Below, piece by piece: positions 1-7,854 of a DNA stretch of 64,000 bases. The DNA comes from Actinomycetes bacterium (GTDB lineage Bacteria > Actinomycetota > Thermoleophilia > Solirubrobacterales > Solirubrobacteraceae). Location of the stretch: positions 1 through 64,000 of the forward strand of contig JAEYAL010000156.1 of assembly GCA_023404805.1 (NCBI GenBank), written 5' to 3'. Within the stretch, counting starts at the first letter, position 1; every line of letters begins with the position of its first letter. The translations under genes were made by a program, and so were the position numbers. The notes beneath the pieces were generated by a model. It had not been told where the DNA came from, made no database searches, and saw only the letters and a list, made by a program, of their open reading frames with translations.

Positions 1-564
1 GACCTGCGCGAGGCTCGCGCGCGCCAGCGGCTGCAGCGCGCTCGCGGGGACACCGGCCGTCGCGGCGAGCTCAGCCGCGGCGACCTGCAGGGCGACCAGC
101 GCGTTCGACGCGAGCGTGGCGGCCGCGTGGTAGGCGGTGCGGTCCTCCTCGGCGACGTCGATCGGCACCAGGCCGAGCTGGCCGGCGAGCTGCCGAAGCA
201 GCGCAGCGTCCGCATCGGACGTCGCCCGGATCGCCGCGCAGGCACCGTCGAGCGACGTCTCGCCGGTCGGCACGCTCATCAGCGGGTGGAGGACGCCGCG
301 GCGCGCATGGCCAGCGGCGAGATCGACCGACGACGCGCCGCTGCAGTGCACGACGAGCGGCCCCCGCGCGATCAGCGCAGCGGCTGCAGCGATCTCCCGG
401 TCGGGGACGCAGAGCAGGACCACGTCGGCGCCGTCGGCAGCGGCGCGGCGGCCCAGCGGGGCGGCGCCTGCGTCAAAGCCAGCCGCGACGAGGGCGCGGT
501 GCAGAGCGGTTCCAAGTCGGCCAGCGCCGACTACCGCGATACGCGGAGAAGGGGAGTGGTGCAT
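1..564 (-). CDS. DUF2520 Rossmann-fold oxidoreductase-like protein (3' part missing)
   Basis: The 188 visible codons read off the left edge of the window, so the C-terminal part is missing. The N-terminus carries a dinucleotide-binding motif (AVVGAGRLGTAL, residues about 10-21), then HCSGA (73-77) and HPLMS (93-97), both typical of DUF2520 proteins, which resemble the NAD(P)-binding half of ProC and F420-dependent reductases. The exact reaction is not known; in many genomes the family sits next to pantothenate genes, which cannot be checked here. The ATG at 564 is preceded by AGGAG 11 bases upstream, which supports this start. It is divergent from the uracil-DNA glycosylase gene. Family confident, function uncertain. 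Confidence 0.8.
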   Translation of the reverse strand, partial: MHHSPSPRIAVVGAGRLGTALHRALVAAGFDAGAAPLGRRAAADGADVVLLCVPDREIAAAAALIARGPLVVHCSGASSVDLAAGHARRGVLHPLMSVPTGETSLDGACAAIRATSDADAALLRQLAGQLGLVPIDVAEEDRTAYHAAATLASNALVALQVAAAELAATAGVPASALQPLARASLAQV

Positions 565-693
565 TGCCGGTCCAGCTCCTTGCGGATGCCGGTCGCGATC
601 GAGCGATGAGAGGTGAAGGGGTGTGTGGCGGGTCCGGCCTCGTCTCCGAGTGACGGCCCAACCGGGAATGTACTCCTCCGCTCCGGCTGGATC

Positions 694-699
694 TACCAT
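694..699 (+). promoter_or_regulatory. -10 hexamer TACCAT of the uracil-DNA glycosylase gene
   Basis: TACCAT ends exactly 7 bases before the GTG at 707. A transcript starting at the usual distance from this -10 would begin at the start codon, so the message looks leaderless. No Shine-Dalgarno sequence is visible. Confidence 0.5.
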
Positions 700-706
700 C
701 CGTCGA

Positions 707-1522
707 GTGAGCGAGGACACTCCCGAGGAGCCTGGCGCTTTGGCGGTCCTTGCGGGCCCGGACGGGCAGTCCACTGCGGACGACCGCCGAGAGCGCCTCA
801 AGCAGGTCTTTCTCCAGGCGCGCGGCTGCACGCGCTGCGCCCAGCTGGCCGCTGCGCGCACCAACGTCGTCTTCGGCGCCGGGCACGCCGACGCCGCCCT
901 GATGCTCGTCGGCGAGGTGCCGTCGGCCCGCGAGGACGAGCAAGGCGTGCCATTCACCGGTGCCGCCGGCAAGCTCCTCGACGACCTGCTCGAGTCGATC
1001 GGGGTCCCGCGCGAGGACGTCTTCGTGACCCACGCGCTCAAGTGCAGGCCGCCGGGCAACCGCGACGCCGACCCGTCGGAGGTCGCCAAGTGCCGCCCCT
1101 ACCTGGAAGAACAGGTCAGGCTCGTGCGGCCGCGCGTGATCTGCACCCTCGGCAACTTCGCGACGCGGGCGCTGACGGGCGACGCGGCGCTGGTCACCGA
1201 GCGCCATGGGCGCCCCGAGGAGGTCGTCATCGGCGGCACCGCGGTCTACGTCGTCCCGCTCTACCACCCGGCCGCAGCGCTCTACACGCGCACGCTGCTC
1301 GACACCCTGCGCGCGGACTTCGCAGCGCTGCCCGAACTGCTGGCGCGCCCGGTGCTCCCGCAGCCGCTGAGGGAACCGGAGCCGGCTCCGCCGGGGCACG
1401 CGGCTGCCGAGCAGGAGGCGCTGCCAGCTGCACCGGAGCAGGGGCGAGGGCCGGAACCCGGCCCTCAGCCGGCGGCGGAGCCCGGCGAGGAGCCGCCCCC
1501 GCCGCAGCTCGGTCTGTTCTAG
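707..1522 (+). CDS. Uracil-DNA glycosylase, family 4 (iron-sulfur type)
   Basis: Removes uracil from DNA to start base-excision repair. The 271-residue product has the family-4 motif 1 as GEVPSAREDEQG (69-80; the family consensus is GEAPGxxED), four cysteines for a 4Fe-4S cluster (41, 44, 113, 129) and the HPAA motif (187-190). After about residue 215 comes a Pro/Glu/Ala-rich tail that is probably disordered and not part of the fold. The GTG at 707 was chosen because TACCAT lies 7 bases upstream; an ATG at 668 and a GTG at 623 are also in frame. The stop overlaps the stop of the convergent TetR gene. Family assignment is firm. Confidence 0.9.
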   Translation: MSEDTPEEPGALAVLAGPDGQSTADDRRERLKQVFLQARGCTRCAQLAAARTNVVFGAGHADAALMLVGEVPSAREDEQGVPFTGAAGKLLDDLLESIGVPREDVFVTHALKCRPPGNRDADPSEVAKCRPYLEEQVRLVRPRVICTLGNFATRALTGDAALVTERHGRPEEVVIGGTAVYVVPLYHPAAALYTRTLLDTLRADFAALPELLARPVLPQPLREPEPAPPGHAAAEQEALPAAPEQGRGPEPGPQPAAEPGEEPPPPQLGLF

Positions 1523-2220
1523 CCCTCGGCGCCGAGGCCCGCGCTGGCTTCTTCGGCCCGCGCGATCTGCAGCGCGCGGATGCCGGCGCTGACGAACAGC
1601 AGCGCGCGGTCGAGGAGCTCGATGGCGTCCTCGCGGGAGTGCGGGCTGCCGCACTCGTCGGCCGCGCTCTCGCTGAACGAGTCTTCCTTGTGCGCGTTGA
1701 GCACGCTGAAGATCGCCAGGGTGGCCGCTGAAGCCATGCGGGCTTCGAGGTCGTCCGGGTGGCCGCCGAGATCGGACGCGATCGAGTGGGCGACGATCAG
1801 CTCCCCGCGGGCGATAAAGCGCTTGGAGTAGGCCTGCAGGTGCTCGGACTCGTGCACGACCCGGCGGCGGCGGATGAGCTCCTCGTCCTCGTCCCACTGC
1901 GGCGCCTCGGACGCGATCCAGTCGCGCAGGGCCTCGGCAGTGGTCTCGCCGTCGCGGCGCTCATCGAGGCGCGACGCGAGGCGGTCGAACGTGGCGGCCG
2001 TGTGGTCGAAGACGAGGTCTTCCTTGGCCGGGAAGTACGAGGACACCGTGCGCGGAGAAACGTCGGCCGCGTCAGCGATCTCGGGGATCGTGGTCGCGGC
2101 GAAACCCTGCTTGAGGAACAGGTCGAGCGCCACGCGGACGATCAGCTCGCGCGTCTGCTGCTTTTTGCGTTCACGCAGACCCGCTTCGGGGACTTCGGTG
2201 TCCGGCGTCATAGGTCCCAT
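1519..2220 (-). CDS. TetR-family transcriptional regulator
   Basis: A 233-residue DNA-binding repressor. The helix-turn-helix spans about residues 22-68 (TTIPEIADAADVSPRTVSSYF); the remaining helical part would bind an unknown ligand. It is divergent from the MMPL transporter at 2363, so it probably represses that exporter and itself. The ATG at 2220 follows GGAG at a good distance, whereas the in-frame ATG at 2280 lies inside the likely operator, so 2220 is preferred; an ATG at 2211 is also possible. The 3' end overlaps the stop of the uracil-DNA glycosylase gene by a few bases. The family is clear, the target inferred. Confidence 0.85.
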   Translation of the reverse strand: MGPMTPDTEVPEAGLRERKKQQTRELIVRVALDLFLKQGFAATTIPEIADAADVSPRTVSSYFPAKEDLVFDHTAATFDRLASRLDERRDGETTAEALRDWIASEAPQWDEDEELIRRRRVVHESEHLQAYSKRFIARGELIVAHSIASDLGGHPDDLEARMASAATLAIFSVLNAHKEDSFSESAADECGSPHSREDAIELLDRALLFVSAGIRALQIARAEEASAGLGAEG

Positions 2221-2259
2221 GGTACTCCAGATTGCAGCAGGTGCGAAACTGCGGTCGAC

Positions 2260-2289
2260 GCATTTCTGCAAGAGATGCATTTTTGCATC
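2260..2289. promoter_or_regulatory. Probable TetR operator (two dyads)
   Basis: Two similar sites lie side by side between the divergent TetR and MMPL genes: GCATTTCTGCA at 2260-2270 and a perfect inverted repeat GATGCA-TTTT-TGCATC at 2274-2289. The stretch is AT-rich for this genome. Position and symmetry fit the operator of the adjacent regulator. Confidence 0.55.
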
Positions 2290-2362
2290 GAGTGCGCTAA
2301 CGTGCTGCCGGTCGCCGCGTCGGCGTCGTCTCGGACACCCACACCCTCAAGGCCCTCCTCGT

Positions 2363-4603
2363 ATGTCAGCCCTTCTCGCGCGTCTTGCGCGCTTCTTCTC
2401 CCGCCGCTGGGGGCGGGGATTGATCGGAGCCGTCGTGCTCCTCTTCATCCTCGGGGGTATCGCCGGCGCCGGCGAGCCCGCGGCCGATGACTTCGCCATC
2501 CCGGGCACGGAGTCCCAGCAGGCGCTCGACCTCCTCCAGGACCACTCGCCCGCGCAGGCCGGCGTCGACTCGCAGGTCGTGTTCACGGCCAAGCAGGGCA
2601 AGCTCACCGATCCTCAGAACAAGGCCGCCGTCGAGGCCGCCCTGGCCAAGATCGCCAAGCTGCACGGCGTCGCGAACGCGCCGTCGCCCTACGAGAGCGC
2701 CGAGCAGTCGATCTCGCGCGACGGCACCGTCGGCCTTTCGACGGTCCAGTACACGCTCAAGGACAGCGAGATCGAGAAACAGGACGGCGTCGACCTCATC
2801 GAGGCCGCCGATACGGCTGACACCGCTGGCGTCCAAGCGAACGTGCGTGGCGCGCTCGCCGAGTACGCCGCCGAGCAGGAGACGCCCGTGGGCGAGCTCG
2901 TCGGCATCCTGATCGCCGGCTTCCTGCTGTTCTTCCTGTTCCGCTCGGCGTCCGCGATGCTCGTGACGCTGCTGTCGGCGATCGTCGGCGTGATCTTCGC
3001 CGAAGTCCTGCTCGCCGCCGTGTCCAAGCCGCTCGGCCTGCCGGACTTCGCCGCGTTCCTCGCGGCGCTCCTCGGCCTCGGTGCCGGCATCGACTACTCG
3101 CTGCTGATCATCGGCCGGTTCCGCGAGCAGCGCGCCGCGGGCTTCACCGTCGGCGACTCGGCCGCCAAGGCCGCGGGCACCGCCGGAGCGGCCGTCGTCA
3201 CGGCCGGTCTCATCGTGATGGTCGCCATCGCGGGCCTGCTCGCCATCGGCATTCCGTTCCTCGGCAAGATGGGCGTCGGCGCCGCGGTCGGCATCGCCGC
3301 CGTCGTGCTCTCCGCGATCACGATCCTCCCGATGTTCATCGGCGCCTTCAAACGGTGGCTCACGCCGAAGAAGGCCTCGCACGTCGCAGCGTCGCCGGCG
3401 TTCAGCCGCTGGGGCGAGATCGTCACCTCGCGCCCGTGGGTCTCGATCGCCGCTGGCGTCGCGATCCTGCTCGTGCTCGCCGCCCCGGCGCTGCACATGC
3501 GCATCGGCATGCCGGATGACTCCACGAAGCCGACCGACAACCCGACCCGCATCGCCTACGACGACCTGAGCAAGGGCTTCGGCGCTGGCTCCAACGGCCC
3601 GTTCCTCGTGACGGTCGACATCCCGAAGGGCGATCCGGCGACCGAGGGCCAGCTCGAAGCGCTGCGCGCCAAGATCGCCGACACGCCCGGGATCACCGCG
3701 GCCGTGCCCGCGCAGGTGAGCGAGGACGGCGAGATCGCCACCCTCATCGCGATCCCGTCGAGCAGCCCGCAGGACTCCAAGACCAGCGACACGCTCGTCA
3801 AGCTGCGTGACGACGTCATCCCCGCTGCCGCCCAGGGCACGGGGCTGAAGGTCTACGTCGGCGGCCAGACCGCCGCCATGGAAGACCTGTCCGACAAGAC
3901 CGCCGCGGGCCTGCCCGTGTTCATCGCGGTCGTCATCGGCCTGTCGGTGCTGCTCCTCATGGCCGCGTTCCGGTCGCTGTGGATCCCGCTCGTCTCGGCC
4001 CTGTTCAACCTGCTGTCGGTCGGCGCCGCCTTCGGCATCGTCGTCGCCGTCTTCCAGGACGGCATCGGCTCCGAGCTCATCGGCGCCGGCTCCGGCGACC
4101 TGCCGATCGCGTTCTTCGTCCCCGTGATGCTGTTCGCGATCCTGTTCGGCCTGAGCATGGACTACAACGTCTTCCTGCTCTCGCGGATCCACGAGGCAGC
4201 GCAGGAAGGCGACGGGCCGCGCGAAAGCGTGATCCACGGCATGGGCCGCATCGGCAAGGTGATCCTCTTCGCCGGCCTGATCATGACCTCGGTGTTCATC
4301 GCCTTCACGGCGGCGCCCGATGTCGGCCAGAAGATGATCGGCATCGGCCTCGGCCTCGCCATCCTCATCGACGTGCTGATCGTGCGCCTGATCATCGCCC
4401 CCGCGGTGGTCCTGCTGCTCGGCGAAAAGGCCTGGTGGCTCCCGGCCTGGCTCGACAAGATCATCCCGAACGTGTCCCTCGAAGGCCACGCCATCGAAGC
4501 GACCGAACCGCGCGGACCGGCCCTTCCCGGCCACCCCGACGCCGACGACGCGCTGACCGGTGTTGGCGCGGAGACCGACCGCGAGCCAGTCACCGCCGCC
4601 TAG
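2363..4603 (+). CDS. MMPL-family RND transporter
   Basis: A 746-residue inner-membrane exporter of the MmpL branch of the RND superfamily, driven by the proton gradient, moving lipids, drugs or other hydrophobic compounds. It has an N-terminal membrane helix, a periplasmic domain, and two sets of transmembrane helices. Both conserved Asp-Tyr sites are present: GAGIDYSLLIIGRF at the end of the first helix cluster and GLSMDYNVFLLSRIHE in the second, with the Asp-Tyr pairs thought to relay protons. Divergence from a TetR gene suggests induction by its substrate. The start ATG at 2363 is followed at once by a basic segment and helix 1. The substrate cannot be told from the sequence. Confidence 0.9.
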   Translation: MSALLARLARFFSRRWGRGLIGAVVLLFILGGIAGAGEPAADDFAIPGTESQQALDLLQDHSPAQAGVDSQVVFTAKQGKLTDPQNKAAVEAALAKIAKLHGVANAPSPYESAEQSISRDGTVGLSTVQYTLKDSEIEKQDGVDLIEAADTADTAGVQANVRGALAEYAAEQETPVGELVGILIAGFLLFFLFRSASAMLVTLLSAIVGVIFAEVLLAAVSKPLGLPDFAAFLAALLGLGAGIDYSLLIIGRFREQRAAGFTVGDSAAKAAGTAGAAVVTAGLIVMVAIAGLLAIGIPFLGKMGVGAAVGIAAVVLSAITILPMFIGAFKRWLTPKKASHVAASPAFSRWGEIVTSRPWVSIAAGVAILLVLAAPALHMRIGMPDDSTKPTDNPTRIAYDDLSKGFGAGSNGPFLVTVDIPKGDPATEGQLEALRAKIADTPGITAAVPAQVSEDGEIATLIAIPSSSPQDSKTSDTLVKLRDDVIPAAAQGTGLKVYVGGQTAAMEDLSDKTAAGLPVFIAVVIGLSVLLLMAAFRSLWIPLVSALFNLLSVGAAFGIVVAVFQDGIGSELIGAGSGDLPIAFFVPVMLFAILFGLSMDYNVFLLSRIHEAAQEGDGPRESVIHGMGRIGKVILFAGLIMTSVFIAFTAAPDVGQKMIGIGLGLAILIDVLIVRLIIAPAVVLLLGEKAWWLPAWLDKIIPNVSLEGHAIEATEPRGPALPGHPDADDALTGVGAETDREPVTAA

Positions 4604-4651
4604 CCTGTAGGGCAGAACTTCGGGGCTGGGGGGCTCCGACGAAGCGCAGGG

Positions 4652-4684
4652 CGCGGACCACAGCCTGGGGGGCGGTGGTCCGCG
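4652..4684 (+). terminator. Hairpin after the MMPL gene
   Basis: A perfect 10-bp stem (CGCGGACCAC, 4652-4661, with its complement at 4675-4684) and a 13-base loop, 48 bases after the transporter stop. There is no T-run, as is common in such genomes. Confidence 0.5.
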
Positions 4685-4794
4685 TCGGCTTCGTGTCTCA
4701 GATGGAACTTGGCGCGAACGAACGTCGAGCGATCGCAAGTCACCTCAGATTCGCCCTTCAGGGTGAGGCCCCTCGATCCGAAGATCAGAGAGAG

Positions 4795-5442
4795 ATGACC
4801 GGCCGCCGCACACCAGCTTCCCGCAGCGAACGCGGCCTCCTCGAGAGGTTCGCGCACTGGTGCCACGGACCGACCTCCGGCAAGGCCCGCGAACGCGGCG
4901 CCCGCCTCATGCGCCAGGAGCGCACCGCGGAGAACGAACCGTTCCTGCGCTGGGCCGTCGGCCGCTACCCCCGCGACATCGAGCTGCGCCTGCTGCTCGG
5001 CATGACGATCTGCACGACGGACTCCGCGGGAGCCCGCGACGAAGTCCAGACCGTGATGGCCATGGGCGGCGACCAAGACGTCCGCCGGCTCGCCATGGCG
5101 GCCCTCGCCATGTGGCACGCCGGCGAGAACGCGCTCGCCGCCGACTACTGCGGCCGCGCCGAGCGCCTCTCGTGGACGCTCGACGAGCTCGCCTACGCCT
5201 CCGACTTCATGAACATCACCGGGCTTCTCGCGTTCGCCGAGGAGGACTACGACCGCGCCGAGGACCTCCTCTCGCTCGCCGTCGCCGCCGACCCGGACTC
5301 CGCTGCCTTCGCGTCTGACCTCGCCGCGTTCCTCGCCTGCGTCGACCGCACCGACGAAGCCCGCGACGTCGTGAAGGCCGCGATCGACCGCGGCCTCGAC
5401 GGCCGCCATCTCTCCACCGTCCGCGCCGACCTCGGCGTTTAG
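4795..5442 (+). CDS. Hypothetical protein with TPR-like helical repeats
   Basis: A 215-residue soluble protein I cannot assign to a named family. Its helical, alanine-rich pattern (LRWAVGRYPRDIELRLLLG, then LLAFAEEDYDRAEDLLSLAV and DPDSAAFASDLAAFLA) looks like tetratricopeptide repeats: short amphipathic helix pairs with small residues at regular positions. Such proteins usually serve as protein-protein interaction scaffolds. The ATG at 4795 is preceded by AGAGAGAG, a fair ribosome-binding site. It stands alone, after the hairpin that follows the MMPL gene and before a small secreted protein. Coding is well supported, function unknown. Confidence 0.7.
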   Translation: MTGRRTPASRSERGLLERFAHWCHGPTSGKARERGARLMRQERTAENEPFLRWAVGRYPRDIELRLLLGMTICTTDSAGARDEVQTVMAMGGDQDVRRLAMAALAMWHAGENALAADYCGRAERLSWTLDELAYASDFMNITGLLAFAEEDYDRAEDLLSLAVAADPDSAAFASDLAAFLACVDRTDEARDVVKAAIDRGLDGRHLSTVRADLGV

Positions 5443-5661
5443 GCGCGGAGAGCACCCGCTCGCACGCACGCTGAGCCACGCGCGAGCCTCAATGGGCTGG
5501 CGCCCACCTACGTTCGCGCGCGGCCCATCGCACGCACGATCGGGCCCTCTCCACACCTAAATGGGCGAATGACTCCAAGGGAAAACGGGGTCGGCGGCGA
5601 ACTCCGTCGTGTGACGCTGCTCCGAACGGCTCTCCGGGAAACCGCCGCCTGGCCCGCCACG

Positions 5662-5667
5662 TAGACT
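5662..5667 (+). promoter_or_regulatory. -10 hexamer TAGACT of the LPFTG protein gene
   Basis: TAGACT ends 7 bases before the GTG at 5675, suggesting a leaderless transcript. Confidence 0.5.
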
Positions 5668-5674
5668 GGGCCGC

Positions 5675-6034
5675 GTGGATCGTCGTCCTCTCGCACTGGT
5701 GCTCGCCCTCGGGTTGGCCGCCGCGCCCGCTCCGGCCATGGGCGCCTCACTCGACGAGCTTCTCGCCGGTGCGCCGACCAGCGGCACGCTGAGCGAGGAT
5801 CCGGCGCTCACCGCTGCGGCTCCCAAGGGCACGCTCAGCGAAACGCCGACGGCCGCTCAGAACGGGTCGGGCAGCTCGAACGCTGCGAAGTCGACCGCGT
5901 CGACGGCGCAGGCCGCCGCCGACGCGCTGCCATTCACCGGCAGCGACCCACGGATCACCCTGCTGCTCGGCGTGGCCGCGCTCCTCGCCGGAGCCGGTCT
6001 GCGACTGCGCACGGGCGATGCGCGCGACTACTAG
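5675..6034 (+). CDS. Small secreted protein with C-terminal LPFTG sorting signal
   Basis: 119 residues. The N-terminus is a signal peptide (basic MDRR, then a hydrophobic Leu/Ala stretch ending near AMGAS, about residue 24). The middle is low-complexity Ala/Ser/Thr with two copies of a GTLSE(D/T)P motif. The C-terminus has LPFTG (about 86-90), a hydrophobic helix and an Arg-containing tail, the layout of sortase-anchored cell-wall proteins. No sortase gene is in the window, so anchoring is inferred. The GTG start fits the TAGACT box 7 bases upstream. The 3' end overlaps the start of tsaE by 17 bases. A similar tail is seen in the protein at 26566-26865. Confidence 0.75.
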   Translation: MDRRPLALVLALGLAAAPAPAMGASLDELLAGAPTSGTLSEDPALTAAAPKGTLSETPTAAQNGSGSSNAAKSTASTAQAAADALPFTGSDPRITLLLGVAALLAGAGLRLRTGDARDY

Positions 6035-6455
6035 CGACGGCCCCGAGCAGACCGCCTCGCTTGCTGCCGCGCTCGCGGCCGAGATCGGTCCTGGCGACGT
6101 GATCCTGCTCGAAGGCGACCTCGGCGCTGGCAAGACGACGTTTGCGCGGGCGCTCTGCGCCGCGCTCGGCGTCGAGGGCCCTGTCACCAGTCCGACCTTC
6201 GGAGTCGCGCACCGCTACGACGCCACCGCCGGCCTGATCGCGCACCTCGACCTGCACCGCCTCGGCGAGGTCGCGCTCACCGACCGCGAGCTCGTCGATG
6301 ACGAGCTCGACGCGGCCGACATCGCGATCATCGAATGGCCGTCCGGTGCGCCAGGCCTCGACGACGAAGCGACCTGGCGCGTGTCGCTCGCCCACGCCGG
6401 CGCCGACCGGCGCGAGATCACGATCGAGCCGCTGCGGACCGGGGGAGACGGCTGA
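6018..6455 (+). CDS. tsaE: tRNA threonylcarbamoyladenosine biosynthesis ATPase TsaE
   Basis: The ATPase partner of TsaB and TsaD in making the t6A37 modification of ANN-decoding tRNAs. The 145-residue protein has the Walker A motif GDLGAGKTT (33-41), a TSPTF segment (58-62) and a late acidic strand IAIIEWPS, all typical of TsaE. Its stop overlaps the start of tsaB in a TGATG arrangement, the beginning of a tightly coupled operon tsaE-tsaB-rimI-tsaD. Start at ATG 6018, which overlaps the upstream LPFTG gene. Assignment is firm from motif and context. Confidence 0.93.
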   Translation: MRATTSDGPEQTASLAAALAAEIGPGDVILLEGDLGAGKTTFARALCAALGVEGPVTSPTFGVAHRYDATAGLIAHLDLHRLGEVALTDRELVDDELDAADIAIIEWPSGAPGLDDEATWRVSLAHAGADRREITIEPLRTGGDG

Positions 6456-7204
6456 TGCGGCTCCTCGCGATCGACACCTCCTCAGCGTCGACGATCGTAG
6501 TGGCCGCCGATGCCGACCGGATCGCTGAGCGCCGCCACGACCCAGCCGATGGCGGCAAACCCGCGCACACGTCGCTCGGTCTCGTGCTCGCGGCCGAAGT
6601 GCTGGCCGACCTCGGTCTCGCCTGGACCGACCTCGAGCGCGTCGGCGTCGGCGTGGGGCCAGGCTCGTTCACCGGGCTGCGCAGCGGCCTCTCCGCCGCC
6701 GCGGGAGTGGCTCGGCGGCTCGGCGTCCCGCTCGTCGGCGTCACCGCGCATGCGCTGCTCGACCACGGCGCCCGGGCCGTCCGCGGCGACCGCCAGCGCG
6801 TGCTCGCGGTGGTCGATGGCCGCCGCAAGGAGCTGTTCGCGGCGCGGTACGCGCAAGCGCCGCAGGACCCGGCCGACGCGTCCGGCATCGATGTCGTCGG
6901 GCGCAGCAGCGTCGCCGACCTCGGCGACCTCTCCGGCTGGCTCGCCGTAGGTGATGGCGCGCTGCTCGAAGCCGGGGCGCTGGCCGACGCCGGAGCGGAG
7001 GTCCCGCCCGCGCTCGATCCGCTGCACCAGCTCGACGGCGCCTCGCTGGCGGCCCTCACCGCGATGGGCGTCTCGCGCCCAGCCGATGCGGTCCGGCCTG
7101 CCTACGGCCGGCGGCCCGACGCTGTGCCGACCGCTGAGCGCGAAGCGGCCGCCGCGCGCGCCGCCGCGACTTCCGGCGCCAGCGCGGGTTCCGAGGGGCG
7201 ATGA
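6455..7204 (+). CDS. tsaB: tRNA threonylcarbamoyladenosine biosynthesis protein TsaB
   Basis: A 249-residue ASKHA-fold pseudo-enzyme that dimerises with TsaD and is needed for t6A formation. It opens with MRLLAIDTSS, the phosphate-1 strand of the fold, and has the GVGPGSFTGLRSG segment found in nearly all TsaB proteins. The last 30 or so residues are an Ala/Arg/Glu-rich extension of low complexity. The ATG at 6455 overlaps the tsaE stop; the TGA overlaps the rimI ATG by four bases, so translation is coupled. Firm assignment. Confidence 0.93.
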   Translation: MRLLAIDTSSASTIVVAADADRIAERRHDPADGGKPAHTSLGLVLAAEVLADLGLAWTDLERVGVGVGPGSFTGLRSGLSAAAGVARRLGVPLVGVTAHALLDHGARAVRGDRQRVLAVVDGRRKELFAARYAQAPQDPADASGIDVVGRSSVADLGDLSGWLAVGDGALLEAGALADAGAEVPPALDPLHQLDGASLAALTAMGVSRPADAVRPAYGRRPDAVPTAEREAAAARAAATSGASAGSEGR

Positions 7205-7854
7205 CGGCCCCCGCGGATCTCACGATCGACCGCCTGCGCGTCGCCGAGCTCGCCGAAGTCATGCCGGTCGAGCGGGCGAGCTACAACACGCCGTGGTCGG
7301 TGGCCATGTTCGTGTTGGAGCTGACCCGCCCGGAGACGATCGCCCTCGGCGCGCGCGTCGGTGGGCGGCTCACGGGCTACATCGTCTGCTCGCCGCAGGC
7401 TGACGAGTGGCACGTGATGAACGTGACCGTCGGCCCGACGCACCGCCGTCAGGGCATCGCCCGCGCGCTCATCGGCCGCCTGCACGAGATCCTCGACGGC
7501 GCGACCGCCGGCCGGGCGCGCACCACGCTCGAGGTGCGCCCCAGCAACAAGGCCGCGTTCTCGCTCTACGCCTCCGAGGGCTACCTCGTCGCCGGGCGCC
7601 GGCGCGCGTATTACCCGGACGATGGGGAGGACGCGCTCATCATGTGGCGGACGCCGTCGACCAAGGCCGGGTCGTTCGACGATGTGCCGTTCCCGGACTT
7701 GGCCGAGGCCAAGCGCTGGAACACGCCGCTGCCCGCGCCGGTCGGGTCCGACCCTGCCGTCGTCCCCGGCACGGCGAGCGGCTCTGGCGCCGAGCCCGAC
7801 CTGCCCGAGACGCCGGATGCCGACGGCGATGAACGGAAGACGGCTGCCGGATGA
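7201..7854 (+). CDS. rimI: Ribosomal protein S18-alanine N-acetyltransferase RimI-like
   Basis: A GNAT acetyltransferase of 217 residues. The acetyl-CoA-binding motif is RRQGIARAL (82-90), preceded by the strand VMNVTVGP and followed by LEVRPSNKAAFSLYASEGY, which matches the RimI pattern. RimI acetylates the N-terminal alanine of ribosomal protein S18 and is often found, as here, between tsaB and tsaD. From about residue 150 the chain has an extra tail rich in Pro, Ala and acidic residues that is not part of the GNAT fold. It overlaps tsaB and tsaD by four bases each. The target protein is inferred from family and context. Confidence 0.88.
   Translation: MTAPADLTIDRLRVAELAEVMPVERASYNTPWSVAMFVLELTRPETIALGARVGGRLTGYIVCSPQADEWHVMNVTVGPTHRRQGIARALIGRLHEILDGATAGRARTTLEVRPSNKAAFSLYASEGYLVAGRRRAYYPDDGEDALIMWRTPSTKAGSFDDVPFPDLAEAKRWNTPLPAPVGSDPAVVPGTASGSGAEPDLPETPDADGDERKTAAG

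Noticed and set aside
2220..2280. A longer TetR protein starting at the ATG at 2280
   Set aside because: That ATG lies within the operator-like dyad, the extra 20 residues show no homology features, and the ATG at 2220 has a good ribosome-binding site.
2366..4738. A 790-codon open frame on the minus strand opposite the MMPL transporter
   Set aside because: Its translation is Arg/Asp/Glu/His-rich without domain features and mirrors the codon bias of the real plus-strand gene; long antisense frames are expected at this GC content.
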